Of a stretch of DNA of 7,168 nt, positions 1-7,109 are shown piece after piece. The notes under the pieces were generated by a model that was not told where the DNA came from, made no database searches, and saw only the letters and a program-made list of their open reading frames with translations. This DNA comes from Clostridiaceae bacterium. Lineage in GTDB: Bacteria > Bacillota > Clostridia > Oscillospirales > Acutalibacteraceae. Each line of letters opens with the position of its first letter. Position 1 is the first letter of the stretch. The position numbers were made by a program, and so were the translations under genes. The DNA lies in contig JAEDKI010000103.1 of assembly GCA_016295895.1 (NCBI GenBank), forward strand, positions 1 through 7,168, in the 5' to 3' direction.

Positions 1-3
1 GCT

Positions 4-2298
4 TCACGCCTCCTCCGCAACGGCGGTTATGACGGTCATATCGTCGAATTTTTCTCCGCATTTCCGGCGTGCAATGTCGAGAACGCTTTCCGAAAATTCC
101 GACGCATGAGCCGAACCGCCGAATGCTTTTATTTCATCCTTTATCCAGCCGCTTCCGCCGCCGAGAACGCCGTCGCTGACCATAACGAGCGTGTCGCCGC
201 CGTGGAGCTTCAGGCTGTATCGGCTGAAGCTGACTTTGCTGAGAATTCCGAGCGGAGTTGAAGATATTTCAACAGTTTTGACCTTGCCCGAAGCCGTGTA
301 AAATGACGGAGCGGCACCCGCTTTGAGAATAACCGTACTGCCGTCAAAAAGGTCGATTTCGGCAACATCAAGGGTCGAGAGAGATTCGTCCTCGGATTTG
401 ACCGAAAGGGCGGAATTAGTAATGCTCAGGGCGGTGTCAAGGCTCAGACCCGCTCTTATAAGCCGTGAGAAAAGCTCAACCGTCATGGTTGAATCGATTG
501 CCGCCCTGCCGCCCGTGCCCATGCCGTCGCTGAGAATGATATATGATTTTGATTCCGTCTGGAAGCATTCAAAATAATCGCCGCACAGCCGCTGGTTTCC
601 GCAGCTTGCCGCCGCAGAGCCGAGCCTTATTTTAAAAAGCTCTTTTCTGAGGAACAAAAGCTCCTTGCCGTCTTTGTGTTCCCTGATTTTCGGCGGAAGA
701 AGCTGAACCTCAAGCTCTGCGGAAACGGCGGCGGTCAGCTGAGAAAGGCTCGTTGACGGCGGAATATCCTCAACGATGCAGCTGAGTCTGAGCGCACCCG
801 AAAGCGGCTGAACGCAGCTTACCGATAAAACATTAAAGCCTTGCTCCGAAAGCACCCTGAGGGCGCTTTTTTCTTTTCCGAAAAGCGTCTGCGCTCCGTT
901 GCCGAGCTCCTCCGACAGCTCGCTGAGCAAAGAGGACATCCAATCGAACTGACCGCAGGCAAGCTCTCTGTTCCTTGCGGAATTTGCCTGCAGGGCATTC
1001 ACGGCGCTTCTGCTCGCATAAACCCGATTGAAGCATTCCGCAATTTTCGGAACGCTCGGGCATTTTGAATTGAAATTGACCGAAAAATCCTCCGCCGTGA
1101 TTCGTTCTCCGCCGCTCAGCTTTTCAAGAATATGTGAAAATTCGCCCTGTTCCGGGCAAAGTGAATCCTTTAAAGGACAGCCCGAGCAAATTCTTTCCCT
1201 GACCCTCATGCAGATTATCGTATCGTTTGCCGGAGAGAGCGCTTCAATGCCTTTTGAGACCGAGGCAACGCACTCTGAAACCGAGCCGATTGCCTTTGAG
1301 GCTTCAAGCAGGCGTGTGCCTGCGGAGCAGAATTCCGATTCGATTCTTTTCATTTTCGGATTCAGAATATTACTGCGTATAACTGCAAGATGTCTGCCCG
1401 GAATTGCCGCAAAAATGAAAGCCGCCGCCGCAGCCTCGGCGAAAACCGAGATTCCCTCTTTTGAGCCGTCAATCAGAGCCGCCGCTCCTGCGGTCAGTGA
1501 AAAAGCAAGCGCACAGGCTATCTGACCGAATTTTGAAAAAATCCCCGAAATCATGCCGCAAAGGCTGTAGCAGATGCTAAGCGCAACGCTTGTTCCCGAA
1601 ACGGCAATGCTGCACCCGATTGCGATTCCCGCTATGCTTCCGCCCGAGCGGCTGAAAAGATAGGCGGCGGTTATAATGACAAAACAGCCGAAAAATCTTG
1701 CAGGTCTGAAGCCCATTATGCTAAGCTCCGACGCTCCGAGCAGGAGAGAACAAAGGCTCGCAATGATGCAGACAAGGCTGTGATTGTCGAGCAGATAAGG
1801 GTTTCGCCTTTTTTCAATGACTTCTGCCGTTCCCGAATAGAAGGTGACCGACGAAGCGCAAAGCAGGCTTGAACAGACCGCAAGAATGAAGCCGTTAAGA
1901 GTCGGAGTCTCCGAAAACATGACCGCAACCGAGCTTGCAAGGCAGAAAGCGAAAACGCAGACCGAAAGTATCATTCTGCGTTTTTTCTTTATGCCGAGGT
2001 GTTCGAGAATCAGCACGACCCCCGCCGTTCCCGCAAGCGGAATGACCGCATTTATCATGTCCGCTCCGCTCAGGCGCAGGATAGCTCCCGCAACTCCGCC
2101 CGCAGACACAAAAGCAAGCTCAGCCCCCGTGCAAGCCGCCGCAAGCCCGACGCAAAGCGGAGCTTTCAGCGACAGCAGACCCGCACCCGACAGAATGAAG
2201 CTTGCAACGAAATACAGCGCACAGGTTAAAATTTTAATTCCTCTATCCCAGATTATATCCGAAAAATCTTTGCTTTGAACCGTGCTTGAATGCTCCAT
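4..2298 (-). CDS. spoIIE: Stage II sporulation protein E, PP2C-type serine phosphatase
   Basis: In the known family, SpoIIE sits at the polar division septum, binds FtsZ, and dephosphorylates the anti-anti-sigma factor SpoIIAA, which frees sigma-F in the forespore. Visible here: residues about 20-305 are a run of roughly ten hydrophobic segments. A soluble regulatory region (about 310-560) follows, with a cysteine cluster at C363, C371, C374, C381 and C413. The C-terminal PP2C domain (about 565-764) has its metal-binding aspartates in place: GD at 573-574, SDGMG with D591, SDGV with D709, and DDMT at 752-755. The D591-D709 spacing of 118 equals that between D628 and D746 of B. subtilis SpoIIE as I recall it. 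At 764 aa it is somewhat shorter than the roughly 827 aa Bacillus protein, mainly in the non-catalytic part. The ATG at 2296-2298 is chosen because AAAGGA lies 10 nt upstream. The gene is intact, with its TGA stop 3 bp from the window edge, so its downstream neighbour is unseen. It is divergent from rlmB. Confidence 0.96.
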   Translation of the reverse strand: MEHSSTVQSKDFSDIIWDRGIKILTCALYFVASFILSGAGLLSLKAPLCVGLAAACTGAELAFVSAGGVAGAILRLSGADMINAVIPLAGTAGVVLILEHLGIKKKRRMILSVCVFAFCLASSVAVMFSETPTLNGFILAVCSSLLCASSVTFYSGTAEVIEKRRNPYLLDNHSLVCIIASLCSLLLGASELSIMGFRPARFFGCFVIITAAYLFSRSGGSIAGIAIGCSIAVSGTSVALSICYSLCGMISGIFSKFGQIACALAFSLTAGAAALIDGSKEGISVFAEAAAAAFIFAAIPGRHLAVIRSNILNPKMKRIESEFCSAGTRLLEASKAIGSVSECVASVSKGIEALSPANDTIICMRVRERICSGCPLKDSLCPEQGEFSHILEKLSGGERITAEDFSVNFNSKCPSVPKIAECFNRVYASRSAVNALQANSARNRELACGQFDWMSSLLSELSEELGNGAQTLFGKEKSALRVLSEQGFNVLSVSCVQPLSGALRLSCIVEDIPPSTSLSQLTAAVSAELEVQLLPPKIREHKDGKELLFLRKELFKIRLGSAAASCGNQRLCGDYFECFQTESKSYIILSDGMGTGGRAAIDSTMTVELFSRLIRAGLSLDTALSITNSALSVKSEDESLSTLDVAEIDLFDGSTVILKAGAAPSFYTASGKVKTVEISSTPLGILSKVSFSRYSLKLHGGDTLVMVSDGVLGGGSGWIKDEIKAFGGSAHASEFSESVLDIARRKCGEKFDDMTVITAVAEEA

Positions 2299-2308
2299 GT
2301 TTTAAAAA

Positions 2309-2314
2309 TCCTTT
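2309..2314 (-). promoter_or_regulatory. Ribosome binding site of spoIIE
   Basis: Read on the minus strand this is AAAGGA, 10 nt before the ATG at 2298. It supports that start; no competing in-frame start has a comparable site. Confidence 0.7.
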
Positions 2315-2346
2315 CATCTTATTGGCAGAAAATGGCAACCGATTAT

Positions 2347-2379
2347 ATTTTACACGGAATAATTGGAAAAAGATGTCAA
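2347..2379 (-). promoter_or_regulatory. Putative spoIIE promoter with a 21-bp spacer
   Basis: On the minus strand a perfect -35 TTGACA (2374-2379) is followed by TAAAAT (2347-2352) with exactly 21 bp between. Sigma-A promoters normally have 16-18 bp. The Spo0A-activated spoIIE and spoIIG promoters of B. subtilis are known for 21-22 bp spacing, so the geometry fits a Spo0A-dependent promoter for the gene it precedes. The plus-strand heptamer TGTCAAT (2374-2380), overlapping the -35, matches the 0A-box consensus TGTCGAA at 5 of 7 positions, which is only weak support. An alternative -10, TATAAT, lies at 2342-2347 but has no good -35 at 17 bp. The sequence and spacing are directly seen; Spo0A control is inferred. 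Confidence 0.55.
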
Positions 2380-2407
2380 TTATTAGCCCCGATTTGCAAA
2401 AAAGTTG

Positions 2408-2427
2408 AATATTTTTTTGTAAATATT
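2408..2427. repeat. AT-rich inverted repeat in the divergent intergenic region
   Basis: AATATTT (2408-2414) and AAATATT (2421-2427) are perfect 7-bp inverted arms separated by 6 nt. The repeat lies about 30-50 bp upstream of the rlmB -10 and about 110-130 bp upstream of the spoIIE start. It could be an operator or simply an AT-rich upstream element. In DNA this rich in A and T, a chance palindrome is quite possible. Confidence 0.3.
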
Positions 2428-2457
2428 AAAAATATACTGTATGTTTTCTGCATTTTA

Positions 2458-2466
2458 TGATATAAT
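2458..2466 (+). promoter_or_regulatory. Putative extended -10 promoter of rlmB
   Basis: TGATATAAT is a perfect extended -10 (TG-N-TATAAT). No convincing -35 lies 16-18 bp upstream (the sequence there is near TGTATG), which an extended -10 can tolerate. Transcription would start near 2473, giving a leader of about 45 nt before the ATG at 2519. This placement argues against translation starting at the upstream in-frame ATG at 2441, which lies before the promoter. Confidence 0.55.
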
Positions 2467-2500
2467 AAATCAAATATGCGGCGATGCCGTAACTTTAAAC

Positions 2501-2509
2501 GGAAGAGAG
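2501..2509 (+). promoter_or_regulatory. Ribosome binding site that sets the rlmB start
   Basis: The purine tract GGAAGAGAG lies 9 nt before the ATG at 2519. The in-frame ATG at 2441 has only AT-rich DNA upstream and no such tract, so this site favours the shorter protein. Confidence 0.5.
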
Positions 2510-2518
2510 CTTGATTTT

Positions 2519-3265
2519 ATGGAAACACAGAACGAGCCCCGGCAGGGATTGATAATCGGCAGGAATGCCGTTGCCGAAGCACTCAAAAGCGGCAGAGCGA
2601 TTGACAGTCTGCTTGTCGCAAAGGGCGAAATCGGCGGTTCGGTCGGCAAAATCATTGCTCAATGCCGTGAAAGAGGCATTGTCGTTAAGGAGACCGACAG
2701 CAGAAAGCTTGACAAGCTTTGTTCAGGGGAAAATCACCAGGGAGTTGCCGCATGGGCGGCGGTGCATGAATATTCCACGCTTGAGGATATTCTTGAAAAA
2801 GCAAAAGCCAAAAACGAAGCTCCCTTTGTGATAATCTGCGATGAAATTGAAGATCCGCACAATCTCGGCGCAATCATCAGAACCGCCGACGCCTGCGGAG
2901 CTCACGGAATCATAATCCCCAAAAGGCGTGGAGTTGCGCTGACCTATGCGGTCGGCAAAACCTCGGCGGGAGCGGTTGAATATGTTCCCGTTGCGAGGGT
3001 ATCCAATCTGCCGTCAACGATTGATGAGCTGAAGAAAAAAGGCTTCTGGATTTACGGAGCTGATATGGACGGCAAACGCTGGGATGAGCAGGATTATTCG
3101 GGCTCGGTCGCTCTTGTCATCGGCTCTGAGGGCAGGGGAATCAGCCGTCTCGTGAAAGAAAAATGCGACTTTATAGTGTCGCTCCCGATGAAGGGCAGCG
3201 TTAATTCGCTCAATGCGTCGGTTGCGGCGGGAATTTTAATGTATGAAATTGCTAAACATAGGTAG
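2519..3265 (+). CDS. rlmB: 23S rRNA (guanosine-2'-O)-methyltransferase RlmB, TrmH/SpoU family
   Basis: In the known family, this SPOUT enzyme uses S-adenosylmethionine to methylate the ribose 2'-OH of a peptidyl-transferase-loop guanosine in 23S rRNA (G2251 in E. coli). The 248-residue protein has both expected parts. An N-terminal L30e-like RNA-binding domain (about 10-80) opens with LIIGRNAVAEAL and closes with HQGV at 73-76. The SPOUT domain (about 103-248) contains motif 1, DPHNLGAIIRTADACG (112-127, with N115 and the usual catalytic R121), motif 2, IGSEGRGISRL (201-211), and motif 3, LPMKGSVNSLNASVAAGI (222-239). Length matches the family (E. coli RlmB is about 243 aa). An in-frame ATG at 2441 would add 26 residues, but it lies upstream of the likely -10, lacks a ribosome binding site, and the extra residues resemble nothing in the family. 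Other TrmH paralogues methylate different sites, so the exact target is inferred from motif 3 and overall similarity to RlmB/YacO. Confidence 0.93.
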   Translation: METQNEPRQGLIIGRNAVAEALKSGRAIDSLLVAKGEIGGSVGKIIAQCRERGIVVKETDSRKLDKLCSGENHQGVAAWAAVHEYSTLEDILEKAKAKNEAPFVIICDEIEDPHNLGAIIRTADACGAHGIIIPKRRGVALTYAVGKTSAGAVEYVPVARVSNLPSTIDELKKKGFWIYGADMDGKRWDEQDYSGSVALVIGSEGRGISRLVKEKCDFIVSLPMKGSVNSLNASVAAGILMYEIAKHR

Positions 3266-3269
3266 GTGA
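3264..3269 (+). promoter_or_regulatory. Shine-Dalgarno overlapping the rlmB stop, for the downstream TTG start
   Basis: AGGTGA matches the 16S anti-Shine-Dalgarno at six of six positions and ends 5 nt before the TTG at 3275. It overlaps the last two bases of the rlmB TAG stop (3263-3265). A ribosome terminating on rlmB would sit on this site, so translational coupling is likely. A GTG at 3266 that abuts the stop is in frame but has no comparable site at a useful distance. Confidence 0.65.
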
Positions 3270-3274
3270 ATGCT

Positions 3275-6118
3275 TTGAACGAAAATATAAACAAAAATTC
3301 CGACAGAGAAATAGACGAAATTCTTGCAGAAGTTAAAAAATCAAAGCAGAATACTGAACATGAGGCTTCCGAGCCTTCAAAAACATGGTCGATTGACGAT
3401 ATCGACAGGCTGATTGCCGAGGAAAACGGCGAGGAATATGTTCCGAAATCAACAAAACCGCTGACTCCCGCAGAGGATTTTGAAAGAATACTCAGCCGTG
3501 AGTTTGACACGGGAATGTTCACGCTCAAGCCCATGGCAGAGCAGGCAGAGCCTGAGGAAGAAATGCAGGATATTTCTTCAACATCAGCCGACGCCGAGGT
3601 TGAGGGTCAGGAATCGTTCTTCGACCCGACGCAGGAGGATTTTGACGAGTCAATGTTCGAGCTTGAAACGGTCATTGTCCCCGAAGATATCCCCGAGCCT
3701 TCATCGCTGAGATTTGCATGGCAGGAGCCGGAAAAGCCTGCCGCTCCCAAGAAAGAGCCTGCAAAAATAAATAATTTCTTTGATGAAGAAGTTGCGGCGG
3801 CAGAGTTCTTTGCGAAAAAGCAGAGCGAAGCGCCGAAAGAGGAACATATCAAAGAAACCGATTACAGAACCCGCTTTTTTGAAACTCTGAAGCTTGAAAA
3901 CACAGCCGAAATCGAGCCGATCAATGACGGCGGAATTGTTGAAACTCCGGGTATTGTTGTTAAAAAATCCGACTCCGACGGCGAAAACGGCCTTGAAGCC
4001 ATGCCGAAAGTTATTGCGGCAGAGACCGCAAAAGAGCTGGAGCAGGAGAAAACCCGTATCATGGAGCCTGTCGGCGGTTCAGAAAAGAAATCATCTTCCG
4101 CAGGGGTTGATGTTGAGGGTCAGATCGTTCTCACGGGCTTTGAAGATGAGCCGGAGGAGGAAGTTCCCGACCGGGCTTCCGAAAACGATGTTGAGGAACA
4201 GCTTTGGGAGAAGCGCAAGCAGAAAGCAAAAAATTTCAAGCTTGTTGACGCTCTTGACCTTGACGAGGAATTCCGTGGCGATTTTGAAGCCCCTCCCGAG
4301 GACAGAGCAAAGCAGGAGAAAAAGACAAGGAAAAAAGAAAAACAGCATGAGCAGGAAATCGAGAACGAAAGACCGGTTGCGAATGAATATTCATCGCCTG
4401 CGGAGCGCTCCTCGGTTCATACCATGCTCGGCGAAAAAAGCAAAAAGGCGACCGTTGCGCTTGCTGCGGTCGGAATTGTAGAATTATTAATTATTGTTAT
4501 TAACCTTATTCCCGTTCTTGCCGACAAGCTGTCGATTGAGACAACGGCGTTTGTTTCGGGCTCAACCGCAATGTGCGTTATCAATGCGGTTCTGCTCATT
4601 GCCGCCGCCGCAATCGATAATGTAAAATTCGTTGACGGAATTACGGGGCTTTTCAAGAACAGAATCAACGGCGGCACGGCTGTCAGCCTTTCGATAGTCG
4701 TTGCTCTTGCGCAGAACACTCTTGCGGCGGTAATCGGCGGAAACGGCAACGCAACGGCTGTTTTCTCTGCGGCGGCAGTAACGGGAGTTCTGATCGGTAA
4801 GGTTGCCGACAAGATTGATGCTCAGCGCATTCTCGGAAACTTCGAGGTCTGCGCTTATAAATACGAGCATAATATGTATGCGGTTCATCCGTTTGAAAAC
4901 GAATCCGAGATTTTTGAGCTTGGCAGAGGCCTTATGATGGGCAACGCAGAGCTTGTTTATTCCTCAAAGCTTGCTTTCCCTTCGGATTTCATCAAAAATT
5001 CGGGTGCGGATCACGATAACCCCAAGCTTATCAGATCGCTCCTTATTGCGGCAGGTATTGCCTCCGCAATTGCCGCAGTTGCGGCGGGAATCATTGAAAA
5101 GAGCGTTATGTCTGCGCTTTCCGCCTTTGCAGGCACTTTCTGCGTCTGCTCGCCCGTGTTCTCCTCGTTTATCCCTGCCTTTGCCGTCAGAGCGGTCAAC
5201 AAAGGTCTGAATATTGAGGGAACGATGATTGCAAGCCTTGACGCAGCCGAAAAGACAGCTTCGGCAAACGCCGTTGTTATGGATTCGGCGGATATTTTTG
5301 ACCGTTCACGCTGCACAATGCACGGAATGAAGGATTTCAAAAATATCAGAATCGACGATGTTCTGCTTTATGCGGCGGCGCTCGTTATCAAATCGGGCGG
5401 TCCGCTCAGAGAGAGCTTTGAACAGGTCGTTGACGGCAGGCAGGATCTTCTGCCGCCCGTCAAAGAGCTTGTCTATGAGGATAAGCTCGGCATTGCGGCG
5501 AGAATCCACGGTCAGAAGGTGCTTCTGGGCAACCGCAACCTGCTTATTCATCATAATATTGAAGTTCCCGAAAAAACTCTTGAAGAAAGATATTCACACA
5601 GCGGCAGAAAGGTTATGTATCTTGCCGTTGCAGGCAAAATTGCCGCTCTTTTCGTTGTCAGCTATGCGGTTGACATGAATCTGATGCCCTATTTCAAAAA
5701 GCTTGAAAGCAGCGGAATTCAGATTCTCGTCCGCACGAACGATGTTAATGTTACCGAGGAGCTTATTTCAAAGAGCTTCGGCATGCCGCAGGAGAATTTC
5801 AAGGTTCTCTCCGCCGTTGCAGGCAAGCTGTTCAAGCGCAGGAGAGACGCAGTCTGCGACAGACTGCCCGCAAGGATTGTTCACGACGGAACGGCTTATT
5901 CAATGCTTAAAGCGGTTGCATATTCCTGCTTTATCAGCTCAAAAATGCGCCTTGGCGAGATAGTTCAGATAGTTCTGAGCGCACTCGGCTTCGTTCTCAG
6001 CCTTGCGCTTTACTGCACCTCGCTCGGAGCGGTGTTCAACGGACTGACCGCCGCCGCATTCCTCGGCCTCGGCCTTGCAGTTTCCGCAGGAGCGGTGTTC
6101 CTCAACAGGATTGGGTAA
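3275..6118 (+). CDS. Degenerate P1B-type P-type ATPase-like membrane protein with a long acidic N-terminal extension
   Basis: I recognise no named protein, but the C-terminal 550 residues follow the heavy-metal P-type ATPase plan (numbers from the TTG). TM1-TM4 lie at about 392-416, 425-447, 467-488 and 493-511. A shortened actuator-like loop (512-582) lacks TGES. TM5-TM6 lie at about 585-607 and 611-638, with CSP (625-627) where pumps have CPC/SPC. The phosphorylation site reads VVMDSADIF (D670) instead of DKTGT. SEHPL is SGGPL (707-711). The nucleotide-domain GQKVLLGNRN (746-755) is well kept. TGD is RTND (820-823), GDGIND is HDGTAY (870-875), and TM7-TM8 lie at about 895-916 and 919-943, ending in FLNRIG. 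Spacing between these positions is pump-like. Residues 1-390 are acidic, low-complexity and lack a metal-binding domain. Transport activity is therefore unlikely; a scaffold or sensor role is inference. The TTG start is preferred for its AGGTGA; a GTG at 3266 would add three residues. No frameshift is seen. Confidence 0.75.
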   Translation: MNENINKNSDREIDEILAEVKKSKQNTEHEASEPSKTWSIDDIDRLIAEENGEEYVPKSTKPLTPAEDFERILSREFDTGMFTLKPMAEQAEPEEEMQDISSTSADAEVEGQESFFDPTQEDFDESMFELETVIVPEDIPEPSSLRFAWQEPEKPAAPKKEPAKINNFFDEEVAAAEFFAKKQSEAPKEEHIKETDYRTRFFETLKLENTAEIEPINDGGIVETPGIVVKKSDSDGENGLEAMPKVIAAETAKELEQEKTRIMEPVGGSEKKSSSAGVDVEGQIVLTGFEDEPEEEVPDRASENDVEEQLWEKRKQKAKNFKLVDALDLDEEFRGDFEAPPEDRAKQEKKTRKKEKQHEQEIENERPVANEYSSPAERSSVHTMLGEKSKKATVALAAVGIVELLIIVINLIPVLADKLSIETTAFVSGSTAMCVINAVLLIAAAAIDNVKFVDGITGLFKNRINGGTAVSLSIVVALAQNTLAAVIGGNGNATAVFSAAAVTGVLIGKVADKIDAQRILGNFEVCAYKYEHNMYAVHPFENESEIFELGRGLMMGNAELVYSSKLAFPSDFIKNSGADHDNPKLIRSLLIAAGIASAIAAVAAGIIEKSVMSALSAFAGTFCVCSPVFSSFIPAFAVRAVNKGLNIEGTMIASLDAAEKTASANAVVMDSADIFDRSRCTMHGMKDFKNIRIDDVLLYAAALVIKSGGPLRESFEQVVDGRQDLLPPVKELVYEDKLGIAARIHGQKVLLGNRNLLIHHNIEVPEKTLEERYSHSGRKVMYLAVAGKIAALFVVSYAVDMNLMPYFKKLESSGIQILVRTNDVNVTEELISKSFGMPQENFKVLSAVAGKLFKRRRDAVCDRLPARIVHDGTAYSMLKAVAYSCFISSKMRLGEIVQIVLSALGFVLSLALYCTSLGAVFNGLTAAAFLGLGLAVSAGAVFLNRIG

Positions 6119-6153
6119 AATATCACGGATTTTTTAGTTTTCAAAATAGAAGA

Positions 6154-6160
6154 GAGGGAG
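6154..6160 (+). promoter_or_regulatory. Ribosome binding site of the mrr gene
   Basis: GAGGGAG lies 4 nt before the ATG at 6165. It gives the gene its own translation start after a 46-bp gap. I found no clear promoter in 6119-6164, so its transcription may depend on read-through or on elements inside the preceding gene. Confidence 0.6.
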
Positions 6161-6164
6161 AATT

Positions 6165-7079
6165 ATGTCTGTTCCAAAATATAATGAGTTTTTTCCGTAT
6201 GTTTTGAATTGTTTGTCCGATAATGAAAAACATACGGTTAAGGAAATAACGGAATATTGTGTTAATGAAACTAAATTAACCGAAGATGATAAAAAGGAAA
6301 CCCTTTCAAGCGGTATTCCCGTTTACTCAAACCGTGTAGGCTGGTCTATAACATATTTGAAAAAAGCGGGGCTTATTGAAAAGGCTTCAAGATCAGTTTA
6401 TCGAATCACTAAATCAGGCAAAAAGGCTGTTGAAGAAGGCGCTGAAAAAGTTGATTTGAATTACCTTCGTAATTTTCCTTCTTTCTTAAAATTTCAAAGC
6501 AGCAAACCAACCGAAGAAAATAAAAAAGCCGAACCTGCTGAAAAATCAGAAAGTCCGGAAGAGCAAATCGAATTCGCAATCAAAGAAATTCATGCATCCC
6601 TCCAAGATGATTTATTAAACGAAGTGCTAAAGATGTCACCTTTTGATTTTGAAATCTTGGTTGTAAAATTATTGCAAAAAATGGGATATGGAAGTCTTAA
6701 GAAAAGCGAAGAGGCGGTAACTAAAAAATCGGGAGATGAAGGTATTGACGGCATAGTATCTTCAGATAAATTTGGATTTGACTCTATATATATTCAGGCA
6801 AAAAAGTGGCAAACAACATCAAGTGTTGGCAGACCTGAAATCCAAAAATTTCTTGGTGCATTGGCAGGACAAGGAGCAACAAAAGGCATTTTCATAACAA
6901 CGACACATTTTTCTAAAGAAGCAATTGAATTTGCAAATAAACAGCTTCATCAAAAAATAGTATTAGTTGATGGTGAGCAACTTTCAAAATTAATGATAGA
7001 ATATGATGTCGGTGTTTCTATTGTTGAAACTTACTCGATAAAAAGAGTGGATTATGATTTTTTCAATAATGAAATATAA
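6165..7079 (+). CDS. mrr: Mrr-type restriction endonuclease (type IV-like)
   Basis: Mrr enzymes cut DNA carrying foreign methylation and need no partner methylase. The 304-residue protein has the standard two-part build. An N-terminal winged-helix Mrr_N domain (about 1-105) includes NRVGWSITYLKKAGLIE (56-72) and YRITKSGKKAVEE (79-91). A charged linker (about 112-135) follows. The catalytic Mrr_cat domain (about 155-285) starts at MSPFDFEILVVKLLQKMGYG and contains GDEGIDG (190-196), then IQAKKW (210-215), VGRPEIQKFLGALAGQGATKGIFITT (221-246) and VLVDGEQL (266-273). The PD-(D/E)xK-type active site reads D195, Q211-x-K213, with Q in the usual acidic position as in other Mrr proteins. All key residues are present, so it is probably active. 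Codon use is markedly AT-rich (tta, aaa, att, gaa) compared with the preceding genes, which suggests horizontal acquisition. No methylase or specificity subunit is visible. Preference for methylated DNA is inferred from the family. Confidence 0.93.
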   Translation: MSVPKYNEFFPYVLNCLSDNEKHTVKEITEYCVNETKLTEDDKKETLSSGIPVYSNRVGWSITYLKKAGLIEKASRSVYRITKSGKKAVEEGAEKVDLNYLRNFPSFLKFQSSKPTEENKKAEPAEKSESPEEQIEFAIKEIHASLQDDLLNEVLKMSPFDFEILVVKLLQKMGYGSLKKSEEAVTKKSGDEGIDGIVSSDKFGFDSIYIQAKKWQTTSSVGRPEIQKFLGALAGQGATKGIFITTTHFSKEAIEFANKQLHQKIVLVDGEQLSKLMIEYDVGVSIVETYSIKRVDYDFFNNEI

Positions 7080-7109
7080 AAACACATAACATCTTTAATT
7101 TCACTCAAA

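Noticed and set aside
1028..1525. 165-codon open frame on the plus strand inside spoIIE
   Set aside because: It runs antisense through well-conserved spoIIE coding sequence, has no ribosome binding site and no recognisable domain; the composition of spoIIE creates such open antisense frames.
1844..2278. 144-codon open frame on the plus strand opposite the spoIIE membrane region
   Set aside because: It is antisense to the transmembrane coding part, and its arginine/serine/proline-rich translation is typical of a shadow frame.
2405..2438. Alternative rlmB promoter TTGAAT / TATACT
   Set aside because: The spacer would be 22 bp with no reason to expect an activator at this gene; the extended -10 at 2458-2466 is a better match.
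2441..2518. In-frame upstream ATG that would lengthen RlmB by 26 residues
   Set aside because: It has no ribosome binding site, lies upstream of the best -10, and the added residues are unlike the family N-terminus, while the ATG at 2519 has a purine-rich site and starts directly before the conserved domain.
3894..4481. 195-codon open frame overlapping the ATPase-like gene in another frame
   Set aside because: Its lysine/arginine/serine-rich translation is what a frame shift of glutamate/lysine-rich coding sequence produces; there is no start signal and no domain.
6109..6137. Possible terminator between the ATPase-like gene and mrr
   Set aside because: A run of T is present, but the only stem is AAAAT/ATTTT with a 7-nt loop, too weak and without G-C pairs for an intrinsic terminator.
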